A stretch of 64,000 nucleotides of DNA from DATMNI01 sp035570275 (GCA_035570275.1 DATMNI010000384.1:1-64000); one strand, 5' to 3'. Shown: positions 17,621-27,561, counted from the first letter of the stretch. Translations and numbers: made by a program. Notes: a model not told the origin generated them from the letters alone.

Positions 17621-17664
17621 TATTTTCTTGACGGGCGCAGTTCCAGGTCTTAGGAATGCTCAAG

Positions 17665-18165
17665 ATGGCTTACAAGTCTCACGAGTACTATATGGCGCGC
17701 GCGTTCGAGCTTGCCGCCAAGAGCCACTCCGAAGGCGGGTGCCCAATCGGCGGTGTATTAGTTGACAATGACAGCGGCGAGGTCTTGGGTGAGGGGCACA
17801 ATGCTCTCCTGCAGGAAGGCAATCCGATCGTTCACGGCGAAATGGCGGCTCTACGCGATGCCGGCCGCATGATGAACCGCCACAACACGTCCATGTACAC
17901 GACGCTGCAGCCCTGCTTTATGTGCACCGGAGCAATTACTCAGTTCGGCATTCCGCGCGTGGTCATTGGCGATGTCATCAATGCTTCAAGTGATGAGACA
18001 ATCCTCTTCATGCGCAGCCGTGGCATCGAAGTCATTGTCTTGGACCCGGATACCAGTAAGGCCGCGCGCGATTGCATCGATCTGACCGCCCGGTTCCGCG
18101 TAGAAAAGCCCGCGCAGTGGCTGGAAGACTGGGGCGGCGGCCCAAACCCCAAGATCAAAGCGTAG
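17665..18165 (+). CDS. Nucleoside/cytosine deaminase-like enzyme
   Basis: The product is 166 residues from ATG 17665, which has AGGA at fair spacing; an in-frame ATG at 17656 would add three residues. The deaminase zinc site is complete: HGE in IVHGEMAALRDAGRM and PCFMC in TLQPCFMCTGAI. The C-terminal part (FMRSRGIEVIVLDPD, WLEDWGG) resembles fungal-type cytosine deaminase (FCY1-like) more than tRNA adenosine deaminase TadA. It should deaminate cytosine or a related base in the cytoplasm for pyrimidine salvage; the exact substrate is inferred. Confidence 0.85.
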   Translation: MAYKSHEYYMARAFELAAKSHSEGGCPIGGVLVDNDSGEVLGEGHNALLQEGNPIVHGEMAALRDAGRMMNRHNTSMYTTLQPCFMCTGAITQFGIPRVVIGDVINASSDETILFMRSRGIEVIVLDPDTSKAARDCIDLTARFRVEKPAQWLEDWGGGPNPKIKA

Positions 18166-18173
18166 CCCTACCT

Positions 18174-18225
18174 ACTCCACGCTCCCTAACGGTCACGGCT
18201 CTGAAAGACGGTCACGGCTCTGAAT
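18174..18225. repeat. Interspersed repeat family A, copy 1, with a tandem unit
   Basis: The segment reads gctccctaacggtcacggct, then cggtcacggctctgaa a second time. The reverse complement (cagagccgtgaccgttaggg) matches elements at 27562-27596 and inside the second TolC-like gene near 36775-36895. It lies between two convergent genes. Confidence 0.65.
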
Positions 18226-18253
18226 GCTACCTCGTTCGGGTGGCCGCGTCCCC

Positions 18254-19354
18254 CTACTTCAGCGCAATCGTTTTTCCCGTCCGCACGGACTCCCGGGCCG
18301 CGTCCAGAATCTCCACCACGATCACATTGTTCTCCAGCGAGTTCAGCCCGGCCGGTTTGAAGCGGCCGCGCGCTACCCCGGACAGATACGAAATCGAATC
18401 CCGCTCCGCCGGCGGCAACGGGCCCGGAGTGCGGACTTCCTCAGCCTTGCCGCCGGGCAAGCGCACGCGTAAACCATCGCCGCCCGTAGCGATGGTGTAG
18501 CCTTGGGCGCCGTAGACTTCGAAATCCTTGCGGCTGTAGGGCCAATTCCACGAAGCCTGAATAATGCCCTGCGCTCTGGGATACTGCACCAGGATGGTGG
18601 CTTCGTCGTCCACGTGCGCGTAGATCTCCGGCTTGTTGGTGTGCGCCAGCGCGGTCACCGCTATGGGCCGCTGGTTGTCCATCAGCCACGTCATCAGATT
18701 GGCGCCGTAGCAGCCGAAATCGAATAGCGCGCCGGCGCCGTTTTTCACCGGGTCGCTTAGCCAGGCAAAGAACTCGGGCTGGACGTTGATTTCCTTCGGC
18801 CCCTGATGGCCGTCCATGGCCACCATCTTTCGAATCTCGCCCACCGCCTTCTGCTCCTTGATAATTTTCCAGATCTCGCCGTGGCTTTTGTACCAGGTGG
18901 TCTCGTAGTTCACGATCACCGGAATGCCGCCGCGCTGGGCGGCTTTCTGGATGGCGCGGGCCTGCGCCAGGTTCGCCGCCAGCGGCTTCTCCATCATCAC
19001 GGGGATGTGCCGGAGGGCGCAGGCCTCCACTACCATGGCGTGGTCGTAGGTGTTGGTGAAGGTGGCCACGGCCTCGGGTTTGGTGCGGTCCAGCATGGCG
19101 CCCAGGTCGGTAAACATGATGTCCGCAGCGAAGCCGTTTTCCTTCGCATAGCGCGCACCCAGCGTGGCGTCGGAGTCGAAGACGCCGGTAATCTGGATAT
19201 CTTTTCGGTTGCGCGCGCCACGGAAAAATCCGGAGGCGTGGCCGTGAGCCAGGCCGGCGATGGCCACGCGCAGCGGTTTGGCGTCGGACGAATCGGGCGG
19301 CTGTGCAGGCGCCGCGACGGCCAGGAAGGCGAACAGAGCCAGGAAGCGTGTCAT
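18254..19354 (-). CDS. Exported GFO/IDH/MocA-family oxidoreductase
   Basis: The product is 366 residues from the ATG at 19354, which gives a Sec signal (MTRFLALFAFLAVAAPAQ); an upstream ATG at 19420 adds 22 residues before this signal and is unlikely. A Rossmann nucleotide-binding region (LRVAIAGLAHGHASGFF, ITGVFDSD) is followed by EKPLAANLAQARAI, the Glu-Lys-Pro motif with the catalytic lysine. The C-terminal beta-sheet domain has HQGPKEINVQPEFFAW and GALFDFGCYGANLMTWLM. It is a NAD(P)-dependent sugar or inositol dehydrogenase-like protein that appears exported, as others in this phylum. Confidence 0.88.
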   Translation of the reverse strand: MTRFLALFAFLAVAAPAQPPDSSDAKPLRVAIAGLAHGHASGFFRGARNRKDIQITGVFDSDATLGARYAKENGFAADIMFTDLGAMLDRTKPEAVATFTNTYDHAMVVEACALRHIPVMMEKPLAANLAQARAIQKAAQRGGIPVIVNYETTWYKSHGEIWKIIKEQKAVGEIRKMVAMDGHQGPKEINVQPEFFAWLSDPVKNGAGALFDFGCYGANLMTWLMDNQRPIAVTALAHTNKPEIYAHVDDEATILVQYPRAQGIIQASWNWPYSRKDFEVYGAQGYTIATGGDGLRVRLPGGKAEEVRTPGPLPPAERDSISYLSGVARGRFKPAGLNSLENNVIVVEILDAARESVRTGKTIALK

Positions 19355-19397
19355 GCGTACATGGTAACGCCCCCAACCCAGCACGAATGGCTGTGTG

Positions 19398-20738
19398 CTA
19401 CCCCAAGTCCACGCCGTCAAGTTTCCCGGTGGAGTCGCCGAAGTGTTCCATCCGCACCCCCATCCTGTCCATCATGGTGAGGAACAGGTTGCACATGGGC
19501 GTCTCGCGGCGGTAGACAATGCGGCGGCCGCTCTTGATGACGTTTCCGCCGCGGCCGGCTATCAGTGTGGGCAGATCTTCGTGGGTGTGGCGGTTGCCGT
19601 CGGAAAGGCCGGCGCCGTAGACGATCATCAGATTGTCCAGCAGCCTGCCATCGCCTTCCTTGATCGATTTCAGTTTCTCGATCCAGCCGGCGAACTGCTT
19701 CATGTGGTAAACGTTGATCTGCGACACCTTCTCGATGAGGTCGGGCTTGTTCTGGTGGTGGGTCAGCGGATGGTGGCCGTCGGAGATGCCGATCTCGCGG
19801 TAGGCCCGCGACGTGCCTTCGTGAGTCACCAGGAACGTCATGACGCGCGTCAGGTCGGCCTGGAACGCGATGGTCATCATGTCGGTCATCAGCTTGTAGT
19901 GTTCCGCGAAATCGGCCGGCACGCCGTAGGGCTTCTCCATGTGCGGGTCGATCTGCGCGTTGTCCTTCTCCGCCTTCTCCAACTGGCGCTCCACCTCACG
20001 GATGGAAGACAGGTATTCGTCCAGCTTTCGCCGATCGGTGGGGCCCAGGCCCGACTCCAGTTTTTTGGTGTCTGCCGTCACGAAGTCCAGAATGCTGCGC
20101 CGGTACTTGGCCTGCCGCAGCCGGGCTTCGGGGCTCAGCGCCACGCCGTCGCCGAACAGGCGTTCGAACAACGAGCGCGGGTCCAGGACGGGCGGCAGCG
20201 GCTGGGTTTCGCTGCGCCATGCCAGGTTGTTGGTATAGGCGCAGGAATAACCGGAATCGCAATCGCCCGATTGTCGCGCATCTTCGAGGCCCAGTTCCAG
20301 CGACGGGAATCGCGTCTGGCTGCCGATCTGGCTGGCGATAATCTGGTCCATCGAAACGCCCGCCTTGATATCGGTGAGCGTCTTCTTCACCTGAATACCG
20401 GTGAGGTACGATCCGCAACAGCGCCCGTGATCGCCGGGGCCATCCAGCAGCGCGCGGCCGGTGTTGTGGGTCAGGTTGCCCAACAGCGTAATATCCTCTT
20501 TGTACGGCTCCAGCGGCTTCAGGACGCGGGGCAACTCGGTCAGCTTGCCTTCGTAGTCCGGGTTCCAGCCGTTCATCATGATGCCGTTGGGCACGTAGAC
20601 AAACGCCAGCCGGACCGGGGGCTTGCCGGCAGCCTTGGCCGCGAAGGCCGGTATCATCGAATCCAGAAACGGCAGGGCAACCGCCGTTCCCACTCCTCGC
20701 AGAAACGTTCGCCTGGCAAGTGCCTTACGGGTGATCAT
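19398..20738 (-). CDS. DUF1552 domain protein, Tat-exported
   Basis: The product is 446 residues with a twin-arginine signal (ALARRTFLRGVGTAVALPF). The body has DUF1552 features: FVYVPNGIMMNGWNPD, GNLTHNTGRALLDGPGDHGR, SYLTGIQ, a C-terminal LMIVYGAGLSDGNRHTHEDL segment and LPTLIAGRGG. The protein is a secreted, sulfatase/phosphatase-fold relative of unknown function. Its ATG overlaps the stop of the DUF1592 gene (ATGA), and such pairs are common in Planctomycetes and Acidobacteria, so the two probably act together on an extracellular polymer. Confidence 0.87.
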   Translation of the reverse strand: MITRKALARRTFLRGVGTAVALPFLDSMIPAFAAKAAGKPPVRLAFVYVPNGIMMNGWNPDYEGKLTELPRVLKPLEPYKEDITLLGNLTHNTGRALLDGPGDHGRCCGSYLTGIQVKKTLTDIKAGVSMDQIIASQIGSQTRFPSLELGLEDARQSGDCDSGYSCAYTNNLAWRSETQPLPPVLDPRSLFERLFGDGVALSPEARLRQAKYRRSILDFVTADTKKLESGLGPTDRRKLDEYLSSIREVERQLEKAEKDNAQIDPHMEKPYGVPADFAEHYKLMTDMMTIAFQADLTRVMTFLVTHEGTSRAYREIGISDGHHPLTHHQNKPDLIEKVSQINVYHMKQFAGWIEKLKSIKEGDGRLLDNLMIVYGAGLSDGNRHTHEDLPTLIAGRGGNVIKSGRRIVYRRETPMCNLFLTMMDRMGVRMEHFGDSTGKLDGVDLG

Positions 20739-23107
20739 GGTTTGGCAATCTCTCTCGGTCTGGCAATCTCTTTCGGTCCGGCAATGTCTTTCGAGTTCAA
20801 TACGCTCTGCGTCGCGGCCAGTTCCCCGCGGCGGGATTGGAACGGGAGGCTGCGAACAATTTCAAAAACGATCGTCTGGAACGGATACTCCGAGGCCGAA
20901 AGATTCCGGCTGATCTGCTCCACGGTCCTTCGATCATAGGGGCCCAACCCTCGCCCTAACGAGTATGTCAACATCTTTTCCACGATGCAACGGGCAAACT
21001 CGGGGAGTTGGTCCCTCAGCACGGTGCGCATCCCTGCGGGCGTGGAGAAGGACTTTCCGTTGGGCAGGACGCCGCTCGAATCCACCGGGAACTTGCCATC
21101 CATGGTGCGCCACTTGCCGATTCCGTCGTAGTTTTCCAGCGCGAATCCCAGCGGGTCCATCTTGGAATGGCACCCGGCGCAGGCCGCGTCGGCCCGGTGT
21201 GCTTCCATCTGCTGGCGCAGCGAGGCGGACGTGCCCACGGCGCCTTCGTCGATCGGCGGTGGCAGCGGATCGGGCGGCGGGGGCGGCGGGCTGCCCAGAA
21301 TGTTGTTCAAAATGTACTTGCCGCGGATCACCACCGAGGTGCGGGTAGGGTAGCTCGAAACCGTCAGCACGCTGGCCTGGCTCAGAATGCCGCCGCGCTG
21401 CTCCGTGGCCAGGTCCACCTTGCGGAAATCCGGTCCTTTAATATCGGGAATGCCGTAGAATTTGGCCAGGCGATCGTTCAGAAACGTGTACCGTGCATCC
21501 AGAAAGTCGGCCAGCGGCCGGTTCTCGCGCAACGCATAATCGAAGAACAGGCGCGTCTCCATCTTCATGGCGTCGCGCAATTCCGGTCCCCATTCCGGGA
21601 ACTTCTGCGGATCGGGTTTGACCACGTCCAGGTTGCGCAACTCCAGCCATTGGCCGGCAAAGTTATCGGCCAGGGCCGACGATTTCGGGTCGGCCAGCAT
21701 ACGCTTTACCTGTGCATCCAGAACGCCGGGAGTGCGCAGTTTGCCGGCTTCGGCCAGACCCAGAAGTTCGTCGTCCGGCATCCCGCTCCACAGGAAGTAG
21801 CTCAACCGCGACGCCAGTTCGACGTCCGTTACGGAGTGCACCTTGGTAGGGTCGGTGGGGCTGGCATCATGCTCGATGCGGAAGAGGAAGTTGGGCGAAA
21901 CCAGCATGGCTTGCAAGGCCAGTTGGATTCCTTGCTCCGTGTTCTGGCCGTTGGCCTTCGCCATGGCGACGAACCTGACCAGCGACGCCACCTCCGCGCG
22001 GGTTACCGGCCGGCGGTAGGCGTGATGCGCCAGGTTGGTGAGGATCTTGTCCACGCAGGCTGGCCCCGAATTCGGATCGCAAATCAGAATCTTCTTGCGG
22101 CTGGGCTTTTCATCCTTGGGCTGGTACGGGCCTATCAACGTGATGGAATCCAGAAACTTGTTCTTCTTGTTGCTGTATGCCTCGACCCCCGACAAGCCTT
22201 TGACGAAATCGTCGTCAATGAACGCGGCGCGGAACACGTGATCGCCCTCGGGCAAAACCAGCCGCATCTGCTCCTCGGAATACGGATTGAAGTACACCAG
22301 GCCCGATGGCTTGGTTTCCACCGGCATGGTCTGCAGCAGCTTGCCATCCATCCAGAAGCCCAGCGTCACGGGTTTGGCGTCGGCCGCGCGCTCGCCCGGC
22401 AGGCCGAAGCGTACGATGTATTCGCCATCGAACTCAATGCGGCCCGCGGCTTCGATGGTGCTGAAATCCACCCGGCGGATTTTCTTGTCCTTGGCGGCAT
22501 ACTGGGTTTGCAGCGGCTTAGGCAGCGGGTCGGCGCCGATAGCGCGGGAGGCGATGCGCCCGGCGGCCGCCAGGTATTTCTCCATGAGCATGGGCGAAAT
22601 GGTCAGCACCTCACCTATGTTGTCGAACCCGTTACCCAGGTCATCGGTGGGAAAGCTCTTTTCGGCGCGGAATTCCACGTCCAGAAGATCGCGGATGGTG
22701 TTGGTATACTCGGCGCGGTTCAGGCGGCGGGCGGTGACGCGGCCGGGGTCGGGCTTGATGTTTTTGTCGGCGTTTTCGAATTCGCCCTGGACAAACTGAA
22801 TGACGGCGTCCATTTGGGCCGGCCGTGGAACGCCCTTGGGCGGCATTTCGCCGGAACGGAGTTTCTGGAGGATGATCTCCCAGCCGTCGCGGTTGGCCGT
22901 AAGGGATGCAGGCTTGGTGAAGGCGTCAATCATCATTCCGCCCGAAGCCAAGCCTTGGTTGTGGCAGGGCGAGCAGGTCTTGGTCAGCACGGGCGTAACG
23001 GTGGTTTCGAAGGTTGGGGCGTCCGCCGCCAGGAGCAAGTCCCCTACGCACAACCCTCCCGCGCACACACCCAGCATCAGGCTACCGAGCCGCAATCCCA
23101 TGGTCAT
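20735..23107 (-). CDS. DUF1592-family exported cytochrome-like protein
   Basis: The product is 790 residues from the ATG at 23107, where GGAAG precedes and a signal peptide follows (MTMGLRLGSLMLGVCAGGLC). A c-type haem motif CSPCH lies at residues 45-49. DUF1587, carbohydrate-binding-like, DUF1595, DUF1592, DUF1588 and DUF1585-type segments follow in order (RRLNRAEYTNTIRDLL; LSYFLWSGMPDDELL; GGILSQASVLTVSSYPTRTS; HRADAACAGCHSKMDPLGFA; SLGRGLGPYDR). The frame is open for another 54 codons upstream, but those encode the remnant of a different gene. The C-terminal tail is a 6-residue repeat made by an 18-base tandem repeat. It overlaps the DUF1552 start by ATGA. Confidence 0.88.
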   Translation of the reverse strand: MTMGLRLGSLMLGVCAGGLCVGDLLLAADAPTFETTVTPVLTKTCSPCHNQGLASGGMMIDAFTKPASLTANRDGWEIILQKLRSGEMPPKGVPRPAQMDAVIQFVQGEFENADKNIKPDPGRVTARRLNRAEYTNTIRDLLDVEFRAEKSFPTDDLGNGFDNIGEVLTISPMLMEKYLAAAGRIASRAIGADPLPKPLQTQYAAKDKKIRRVDFSTIEAAGRIEFDGEYIVRFGLPGERAADAKPVTLGFWMDGKLLQTMPVETKPSGLVYFNPYSEEQMRLVLPEGDHVFRAAFIDDDFVKGLSGVEAYSNKKNKFLDSITLIGPYQPKDEKPSRKKILICDPNSGPACVDKILTNLAHHAYRRPVTRAEVASLVRFVAMAKANGQNTEQGIQLALQAMLVSPNFLFRIEHDASPTDPTKVHSVTDVELASRLSYFLWSGMPDDELLGLAEAGKLRTPGVLDAQVKRMLADPKSSALADNFAGQWLELRNLDVVKPDPQKFPEWGPELRDAMKMETRLFFDYALRENRPLADFLDARYTFLNDRLAKFYGIPDIKGPDFRKVDLATEQRGGILSQASVLTVSSYPTRTSVVIRGKYILNNILGSPPPPPPDPLPPPIDEGAVGTSASLRQQMEAHRADAACAGCHSKMDPLGFALENYDGIGKWRTMDGKFPVDSSGVLPNGKSFSTPAGMRTVLRDQLPEFARCIVEKMLTYSLGRGLGPYDRRTVEQISRNLSASEYPFQTIVFEIVRSLPFQSRRGELAATQSVLNSKDIAGPKEIARPREIAKP
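20743..20796 (-). repeat. Three 18-base tandem units at the end of the DUF1592 gene
   Basis: Units at 20743-20760, 20761-20778 and 20779-20796 share (t/c)ggcaat(c/g)tct(t/c)tcg. They translate as DIAGPK-EIARPR-EIAKP before the ATGA junction with the DUF1552 gene. The spread of changes suggests an expansion of a single unit. Confidence 0.8.
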
Positions 23108-23149
23108 AAGACGGCTTCCAGTTGACAAAACGTTACTCCGAGTCAACGG

Positions 23150-23545
23150 CAAAAACACCGAGGCAGGAATGCCTGGCGCTACGCCGGCCCAGAACGGCTC
23201 TCGGGCCGGCACGAATTCCACCGGCACTTCGGTGACAAACTTCTTCAGCCACCGGGCGCATTCGCCCATTCCATTTTCGTCCGAAATGGCATGTGCCCCA
23301 GAACGATGAGCGCCTTTTCACATCACCGGCGTGTCCGGGTTCCCGGCCTTGAAGGTGTCCACGGTCTGGCTGCGCCACGTCACACCTGCGTTTTTCCGGA
23401 TGCGCTCCATCACCTGCCGGGAGGTGAGTTCGCCTTCGTGCTCCCATGGCGGTCTCGGCAGCCAGCAGCGCAGGGGCGTACTCCGGAGCCAGTTTCTCAG
23501 TGTAAGCGCATCCATACTTGCCGTCCCCCTCGGAGAGTTTATCAA
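23150..23545 (-). pseudogene. NIF3-like gene remnant with a central deletion
   Basis: Reading on the minus strand, LTSRQVMERIRKNAGVTWRS followed by QTVDTFKAGNPDTPV is a NIF3-like N-terminal segment. It then jumps, within about 40 bases, to ALIVLGH and, after one frameshift, AISDENGMGECARWLKKFVT with EVPVEFVPAREPFW, which resembles the NIF3 C-terminus. About 200 central residues with metal ligands are missing. NIF3 proteins are dinuclear-metal proteins. The C-terminal piece is in frame with the DUF1592 gene, which falsely extends that gene's open frame. Confidence 0.6.
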
Positions 23546-24020
23546 AGGCCCGGTGCGGATGGGCCGGCGCGGATGGGCCCGGCCCGATTTGACCTGTTGT
23601 GTAGAGCGCTAACATTGGCGCTACCGGGCAACTAATAAACAATTTGCACAAGGTATCGGACGCTTTGCTTGCTTTTGTTTCAGAATAGGCCTATATCTAT
23701 ATATAAGGTTACGACCATGTGGGTCATGGTTTGAAACTTCGGGTATAGTCCGAAGTCCCATTCTAAAGGGTTAGTCGGCAAACTGTCCGTGTCGATGAGT
23801 TTCGCTCAACTGCCGCTCATGGTCCGCGTTTCCTCGGGAACGCCGGCCGTGGGGTTGTATACAGCGGGGCTGTATACACAGGCTAGTCGCCGCACCGACC
23901 CCATCATGTACGGGGGAGATCTCCGCCCATTGCAAACCATGCGGGTCAGGCGATGAAAACTCCGCACATCCAAACATCAACGTCAACGTCAAAATACACC
24001 TACGGGGAAAGGTTTGGTAA
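23546..24020. other. Upstream region of the TonB receptor gene
   Basis: The stretch has lower GC from about 23630 to 23760. It includes a possible promoter (see 23675-23703), a tandem gcggatgggcc unit near 23566-23585 and a repeated gctgtatac unit near 23860-23880. No gene was recognised. The 5' untranslated region of the receptor would be about 300 bases long. Confidence 0.45.
23675..23703 (+). promoter_or_regulatory. Possible sigma-70 promoter for the TonB receptor gene
   Basis: TTGTTT (23675-23680) and TATATA (23698-23703) stand 17 bases apart in a locally AT-rich stretch. The distance to the ATG is about 320 bases. Matches to consensus are 3 and 5 of 6. Confidence 0.35.
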
Positions 24021-27000
24021 ATGACAGGAACGAAGATCATTCCGGGTATTACTCTCGCATTGGCGATGTCGGCTTTCGGGCCGGCTTTCGGGCAAACCAC
24101 CAGCGGTTCGATCGCGGGCAGCGTCGTGGACTCGCAACACTCCGCCGTGCCCAATGCGGCCGTCACGGCTTTGGAGCAGGAACAGAAGGTTCAATTCTCG
24201 GCGAAAAGCGATGAGGCGGGCCGCTTCGTATTCGCCCAGGTGCCGCCCGGCACCTACACGCTTACCGTGGAAGCGCCCGGTTTCAAGAAATACGACCGCA
24301 AAGGGATCACGCTGAGCGCCAACGACAAACTCGCGTTGGGCGACGTCGCCCTGGAAGTGGGAACGGTTTCCGAAACCATCGAAGTCAGCGCCTCCGCCGT
24401 GACGCTGAAGACCGAGAGCGCGGAACGCTCCGAGGCCCTGGTTGCTACGCAGATGCAGAACATCGCGGTCAACGGCCGCAGCTACCTGGACCTGGTAAAG
24501 CTGGTGCCCGGCGTGGTGAGCACGGTGAGCCTGGCGACTGCCGGACCGGGGGGCTTGGGCTCTATTTCCGCCAATGGCACACGCACCAACTCGAATCAGT
24601 TGACGGTGAACGGCATCAGCAACGTCGACACGGGTTCGAACGGCGGTGCCAACGTCACCATGAGTCTGGACTCCATCCAGGAATTCAAAATCCTCACGGG
24701 CGTCTACCAGGCCGAATACGGGCGCTCCATGGGCGCGCAGATTTCCGTGCTGACCAAGAGCGGCACCTCCGAATTCCATGGCAGCGGCTACTGGTTTCAC
24801 CGTCACGACGGGCTGAATGCCAACAACTGGCTGAACAACCGCAACGGCCTGCCGCGCAACCTGTTCCGGTTTAACGATATCGGCGCCACGTTCGGGGGCC
24901 CGGTTTACATTCCGAAGGTGATGAAGAACAAGGAAAAGCTGTTCTTCTTCTGGAGCGAGGAATTCCAGCGGCAACTGCGGCCGCAGGGCGCCCACAACCT
25001 TACTGTGCCTACGGCGCTGGAACGTAAGGGCGATTTCTCCCAGAGCGTGGACAACAACGGGAATCCGTTCACCATCAAGGACTTTACCACCGGAGGGGTT
25101 TTCCCCGGCAACGTGATCCCAGCCAGCCGCCTGTACGCTCCTGGATTGGCCGTGATGAACCTGTTACCGGCGCCCAATGTGCCGAACGCTTGCGCTACTT
25201 CGCCGGGAGCCGGCGGTTGCGTGAAGGGTTACGACTACCAGTCGCAGATTTCCGACCAGTATCCGCGCCGCGAGGACCTGGTGCGCATGGACTACAACAT
25301 GACGTCGAAGGCGCGCGTGTTCGGCCACTTCATCAACAACAACAACACCTACCAGTCGCAATACGGCTCGTTCGTGCTGGGCTCCAACACCCCGCTGTCG
25401 CCCATTCAATACGCCAACCCCGGCATCAGTTGGGCCGTGGGCACCACCTACATTTTCAGCCCCACGCTCACCAACGAATTCAACATCGGGACCAGCCACA
25501 ACAGCATCCTGATTGACGAAACTACGGGCGCCTATACTCGCAAGACATCGGGCATCAACCTGCCGCTGCTCTATCCGAATGCCGTGCAGCGGGACTACAT
25601 TCCCAACGTCGGCTTCGGCGGCACGCGCCTGGTGAACAGCCCCGGCTTCGGCACCAACGACTCGCCGTTCATCAACTACAACACCACCATCGACATCACC
25701 GATGGCGTGGCTAAAGTCTGGGGACGCCATACCATCAAGGCAGGCACCTATCTGCAGCGCAGCCGCAAGGACCAGACGTCATTTGGCGCGTTCAACGGAC
25801 AATACAATTTCGGCGACAACTCCGCCAATCCGTACGACACGGGCTACGGATACGCCAACGCCGCCCTGGGAGTTTACAACTCGTTCACGCAGGCGGCGAA
25901 CTTCATCAACGGCCAATACCGCTATTGGAATATCGAGTTCTACCTGCAGGACACATGGAAGGTGACCAGCCGGCTGACGCTGGACTACGGCATCCGCGCG
26001 GCCTGGTACCAGCCGCAGTTCGACGCGTCACTACAGGCCTCCACGTTCGTGCCGAGCCTGTGGGATCCCTCCAAAGCGCCGCGGCTCTATCTGCCGCAGT
26101 TGGTCAATGGCGTCCGGTCGGCGGTCGACGCGGCTACCAACCAGGTGCTTCCGGCAGCCGATATCGGCTACATCGTGCCCGGCACCGGCAACGTCGCCAA
26201 CGGCATTGCGCAGGGCGGCGTGGGCGGCTTCACCAAGTATCTCCAGGACAACCGTGCGCCCCAGTGGGGACCGCGCATGGGCATCGCCTGGGATGTGACC
26301 GGAAAACAGAACATCGTGGTTCGCACCGGCGGCGGAATCTACTACGACCGCTACCAGGGCAACCGCGTGTTCGACTTCGTTCGCAACCCGCCGCTCGGCA
26401 TCCAGCCGGTTTTGAACTATGGGTTGGTGAATACCATCAGCCCGACCTCGGCGCTGCTGTCTCCGCCGGACTTCTATGCTGCCGATCCTCCCGGCAAAAT
26501 TCCGACGGTCTACAACTTCACGTTCGGGGTACAATCCAAGCTGCCGTTTGGTCTGATTTTAGACACGGCCTACGTGGGAGCCTTGTTCCGCCACCTGCAG
26601 GACAACCGGAATCTGAACTACGTACCATTCGGAGCCGCCTTTGCGCCTCAGAACCAGGACCCGACCCTGAGTTCCACGGCCCTGCTGGGCAACAGCGCGC
26701 TGCTCTCGCAATTCCTGCGGCAGTACCGCGGCATCGGCAACATCAACCTCTACGAGGCTGCCGCTACGGGCAACTACAATTCGCTGCAAGTCGGTTTGGA
26801 CCGGCGCGTGGGACATCTCTTCCTCGGTATGGCCTATACCTGGAGCAAGGACCTCACTACCGCCAGCGGCGACACCAACTTTGTCCGCCCCGACCAGTAC
26901 ACGCGAGCGGCGTACTATGGGCCTTCCGGCAACGACCGGCGGCAAAACTTCGCTCTGAACTACGTGTATGACCTGCCCAAGATGGAGAAAATGAATGTCG

Positions 27001-27545
27001 CGGCCAAGGCCTTGCTTGGCGGCTGGCAGATTTCCGGAGTGACCCGGTTCCTGAGCGGCTCGCCGTACAACCCAGGCTACACCATCACGGGTGCGGGCGG
27101 CGTCAACCTGACCGGATCCAACACGGAAGGCGCCAGGATCGGCGTGGTGTCCGGTGTCAATCCCAATACCGGTTCCGACAACCCGTACACCCGCATCAAC
27201 GCGGCGGCATTCGCGCCGCCTCAGGTGGGCAGCCTCGGGTTGGAATCGGGGGTCAACTTCCTGACCGGCCCGGGCATCAACAACTGGGACCTGTCGCTGC
27301 AGAAGAGCTTCTCCATTAAGGAGCGGGCGCATCTCCAGTTCCGCATCGACGCCTTCAACGTGTTCAACCATACTCAGTTCAGCGGCATCAACAGCGGCTT
27401 GACCTTCGCTTCCATCACCAACCCCACGCCCACGAACCTGTATCTCAAGGCCGACGGCTCGGTGAACAACATCAACGGATTCGGCACGGTGAACGGCGCC
27501 CGCGACCCGCGGATTCTACAGACCGTGATTCGGATTCAGTTCTAA
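24021..27545 (+). CDS. Oar-like TonB-dependent outer-membrane receptor
   Basis: The product is 1174 residues with a Sec signal ending at AFG. An N-terminal carboxypeptidase-regulatory-like beta-sandwich (residues about 27-120: GSIAGSVVDSQHSAVPNAAV, PPGTYTLTVEAPGFKKYDRK) precedes the plug domain (SYLDLVKLVPGVVS, GISNVDTGSNGG, YQAEYGRSMGAQISVLTKSG). The rest is a beta-barrel with typical Acidobacteria segments (GGPVYIPKVMKNKEKLFFFW, DTWKVTSRLTLDYGIR, FNVFNHTQFSGI). These receptors move large substrates or glycans across the outer membrane with TonB energy. A G-rich stretch precedes the ATG. A strong terminator follows at 27619. Confidence 0.92.
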   Translation: MTGTKIIPGITLALAMSAFGPAFGQTTSGSIAGSVVDSQHSAVPNAAVTALEQEQKVQFSAKSDEAGRFVFAQVPPGTYTLTVEAPGFKKYDRKGITLSANDKLALGDVALEVGTVSETIEVSASAVTLKTESAERSEALVATQMQNIAVNGRSYLDLVKLVPGVVSTVSLATAGPGGLGSISANGTRTNSNQLTVNGISNVDTGSNGGANVTMSLDSIQEFKILTGVYQAEYGRSMGAQISVLTKSGTSEFHGSGYWFHRHDGLNANNWLNNRNGLPRNLFRFNDIGATFGGPVYIPKVMKNKEKLFFFWSEEFQRQLRPQGAHNLTVPTALERKGDFSQSVDNNGNPFTIKDFTTGGVFPGNVIPASRLYAPGLAVMNLLPAPNVPNACATSPGAGGCVKGYDYQSQISDQYPRREDLVRMDYNMTSKARVFGHFINNNNTYQSQYGSFVLGSNTPLSPIQYANPGISWAVGTTYIFSPTLTNEFNIGTSHNSILIDETTGAYTRKTSGINLPLLYPNAVQRDYIPNVGFGGTRLVNSPGFGTNDSPFINYNTTIDITDGVAKVWGRHTIKAGTYLQRSRKDQTSFGAFNGQYNFGDNSANPYDTGYGYANAALGVYNSFTQAANFINGQYRYWNIEFYLQDTWKVTSRLTLDYGIRAAWYQPQFDASLQASTFVPSLWDPSKAPRLYLPQLVNGVRSAVDAATNQVLPAADIGYIVPGTGNVANGIAQGGVGGFTKYLQDNRAPQWGPRMGIAWDVTGKQNIVVRTGGGIYYDRYQGNRVFDFVRNPPLGIQPVLNYGLVNTISPTSALLSPPDFYAADPPGKIPTVYNFTFGVQSKLPFGLILDTAYVGALFRHLQDNRNLNYVPFGAAFAPQNQDPTLSSTALLGNSALLSQFLRQYRGIGNINLYEAAATGNYNSLQVGLDRRVGHLFLGMAYTWSKDLTTASGDTNFVRPDQYTRAAYYGPSGNDRRQNFALNYVYDLPKMEKMNVAAKALLGGWQISGVTRFLSGSPYNPGYTITGAGGVNLTGSNTEGARIGVVSGVNPNTGSDNPYTRINAAAFAPPQVGSLGLESGVNFLTGPGINNWDLSLQKSFSIKERAHLQFRIDAFNVFNHTQFSGINSGLTFASITNPTPTNLYLKADGSVNNINGFGTVNGARDPRILQTVIRIQF

Positions 27546-27561
27546 GGCAACCAGGCACCAT

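Noticed and set aside
21008..23125. 705-codon open frame antisense to the DUF1592 gene
   Set aside because: No family features; the sense gene explains the sequence.
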